From: Burkholderiales bacterium
Lineage (GTDB): Bacteria; Pseudomonadota; Gammaproteobacteria; Burkholderiales; JACMKV01
DNA length: 9,394 nucleotides
Reading direction: 5' to 3'
Assembly (NCBI GenBank): GCA_014379915.1
Contig: JACMKV010000176.1
Coordinates: forward strand, 1-9,394
The notes below the pieces were generated by a model. That model was not told where the DNA came from. It did not search any database and saw only the letters and a program-made list of their open reading frames with translations. Shown here piece after piece: positions 8,168 to 9,394 of the stretch. The position numbers and the translations under genes are program-made. The stretch's first letter is position 1; each line of letters begins with the position of its first letter.

Positions 8168-8453
8168 GGTAGCTCTTGTCGACCATCGCCTTTAGTTTCT
8201 GGCTGGCATGGAAAGTCACTACCCGGCGCGCCGTTATCGGAATTTCCTCACCCGTTTTCGGATTACGGCCCGGGCGCTGCGGCTTGTTGCGCAACTGGAA
8301 ATTGCCGAACCCCGAAAGCTTGACGACTTCCCCCCCTTCGAGCGCCGCGCGAACCTCTTCAAAAAACGATTCCACCATGTCTTTTGCTTCGCGCTTGTTG
8401 AAACCGACTTTCTGAAACAGCAGTTCTGCAAGCTCTGCTTTCGTTAGAGTCAT
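8151..8453 (-). CDS. ihfA: Integration host factor alpha subunit
   Basis: IHF-alpha pairs with IHF-beta to form a sequence-specific DNA-bending protein of the nucleoid, used in site-specific recombination, replication initiation and sigma-54 promoters. The 100-residue product aligns with E. coli IhfA without gaps over nearly its whole length: MTLTKAELAELLF at the start, VKLSGFGNFQLR (44-55), and the DNA-binding arm RPGRNPKTGEEIPITARRVV. P65, the proline that intercalates into and kinks DNA, is present. The VVTFHASQKLKA ending of the fold resembles betaproteobacterial sequences. The ATG is preceded by AGGGG seven bases upstream. The gene starts 10 bases after pheT and overlaps the regulator gene downstream, so it probably belongs to the pheST transcript. 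Confidence 0.98.
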   Translation of the reverse strand: MTLTKAELAELLFQKVGFNKREAKDMVESFFEEVRAALEGGEVVKLSGFGNFQLRNKPQRPGRNPKTGEEIPITARRVVTFHASQKLKAMVDKSYHGNES

Positions 8454-8460
8454 TGTTATT

Positions 8461-8465
8461 CCCCT
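8461..8465 (-). promoter_or_regulatory. ihfA ribosome binding site overlapping the pheT stop
   Basis: The minus strand reads AGGGG seven bases before the ihfA ATG. Its first two bases are the last two of the pheT TAG stop (8464-8466). This supports the chosen ihfA start and suggests that ribosomes ending pheT are placed close to the ihfA initiation site. Confidence 0.8.
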
Positions 8466-9394
8466 ATATTCGCAACTTATAGCCGAATTTCTCCCCTACT
8501 ACCTGAAGTATCTCCGCGATAAATGCGTCGACTTCGGCATCTATCAAGGTCTTTTGAGTATCTTGTAATAATATGCGGAACGCAAGACTTTTTTTACCGG
8601 ATTCAACGCCTTGGCCGCAATACGCATCAAACAACTCAAACTCGACCGATTTTCCGGAAGCAACTTGCCGAAGCCGGTCGATTACGATTTGCGCGGGCTC
8701 TTTCTCGTCCACAAGCAATGCGAGATCGCGCCGCACGGTTGGAAATCTGGGCACTTCCCTATGCCTTGGCCGCGTCTTCTCCGCAAGTGACGTATATTCG
8801 AGCTCGAACAAAACGGGGGCCTGCGGCAGTCCGTATTGTTGTTGCCACTTCGGGTGCAAGGCGCCAAGCCAGCCGGCGAAGCTATCGCCAATAAAAACGC
8901 GCGCGCAACGGCCGGGATGGAATACATTGCGTTGCGCGGCTTCGGTTCGCAGCGGCAATGGCGCGCACAACGCGGCGAGATCGGCCTTGACGTCAAAAAT
9001 ATCCACGGCACCCGCTTCCGCCCCCCATTGTTCGGGAAACGCGCTGCCGTAACACAGGCCGGCCACGCGCTCCGGCTGTTCTATGCCATCAGCATTGCGG
9101 ATGAAACAGCGGCCGAGTTCGAAGATGCGGATGCGCGCCTGCTGACGGTTCAGGTTATGGCGTAACGCGTCGAGCAGGCCGCCGAGCAAACTGCTGCGCA
9201 TCACGCTCATGTGGTTCGCGATCGGATTTTTGAGTGCGATTGGTTCCAGATTGCCGGCGATGTCCGATTCCCACGCCCGGTCGACAAAACTGTAGCTGAC
9301 GATCTCGTGATACTCGCGCGCAACCAGTATTGCCTTCAGCGCATCGACGCTACGCACAGCTTCCGGCGCCGGCAGCATGGAAAGCTCGCTGTTC
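8464..9394 (-). CDS. pheT: Phenylalanyl-tRNA synthetase beta subunit (C-terminal part, cut by window edge)
   Basis: About 309 codons are visible; the frame stays open to the window edge and reads NSELS before the first internal methionine, so 9378 is not the true start. PheT pairs with PheS in the (alpha-beta)2 enzyme that charges tRNA-Phe. The visible part aligns along its length with roughly the last 310 residues of E. coli PheT (795): LKAILVAREYHEIVSYSFVD, SVMRSSLLGGLLDALRHNLNRQ, RIRIFELGRCF, HPGRCARVFIG and LFELEYTSLA. The final 99 residues form the FDX-ACB (RNA-binding) domain, with RFPTVRRDLALLVDE near its start, FDAYCGQGVESGKKSLAFRILLQD in its middle and the terminal FGYKLRI. The upstream half (tRNA-binding and B3/B4 editing domains) and pheS should lie beyond the window. 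No defect is seen. Confidence 0.97.
   Translation of the reverse strand, partial: NSELSMLPAPEAVRSVDALKAILVAREYHEIVSYSFVDRAWESDIAGNLEPIALKNPIANHMSVMRSSLLGGLLDALRHNLNRQQARIRIFELGRCFIRNADGIEQPERVAGLCYGSAFPEQWGAEAGAVDIFDVKADLAALCAPLPLRTEAAQRNVFHPGRCARVFIGDSFAGWLGALHPKWQQQYGLPQAPVLFELEYTSLAEKTRPRHREVPRFPTVRRDLALLVDEKEPAQIVIDRLRQVASGKSVEFELFDAYCGQGVESGKKSLAFRILLQDTQKTLIDAEVDAFIAEILQVVGEKFGYKLRI

Overview
The window comes from the chromosome of a G+C-rich proteobacterium, most likely a betaproteobacterium. All recognisable genes lie on the minus strand, so the biological order runs from high to low coordinates: pheT (3' part) - ihfA - merR-type regulator gene - tRNA-Pro(GGG) - recC - recB - recD (5' part). 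The order pheT-ihfA-merR-tRNA-Pro is common in beta- and gammaproteobacteria. The IHF-alpha sequence, notably its VVTFHASQKLKA stretch, reads as betaproteobacterial to me. I cannot name a genus.

Region 9394-7805 is a compact gene group. The end of phenylalanyl-tRNA synthetase beta subunit is followed after 10 bases by ihfA, whose ribosome binding site overlaps the pheT stop codon. ihfA overlaps a small MerR-family regulator gene by 17 bases. The regulator's stop codon lies in a 10-bp-arm inverted repeat.

Region 7804-7412 holds tRNA-Pro(GGG) with an encoded CCA end. A perfect extended -10 element (TGATATAAT) sits just upstream of it. A 264-base gap before recC holds no gene that I can support.

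Region 7411-1 is recC-recB-recD. Each junction is a 4-base ATGA overlap, and there is no ptrA between recC and recB, unlike in Escherichia coli. The three products form the RecBCD helicase-nuclease, which processes double-strand ends, loads RecA at Chi sites and degrades foreign linear DNA. RecB keeps its helicase motifs and nuclease residues. RecC matches the family but differs from E. coli RecC at several positions reported to contact Chi, so its Chi sequence may differ.

I see no mobile element, CRISPR array or undescribed multi-gene system. This is mainly a housekeeping region. The points most worth a second look are the RecC Chi-tunnel substitutions, the palindrome and extended -10 promoter ahead of tRNA-Pro, and the possibility that recCBD is transcribed through the tRNA.
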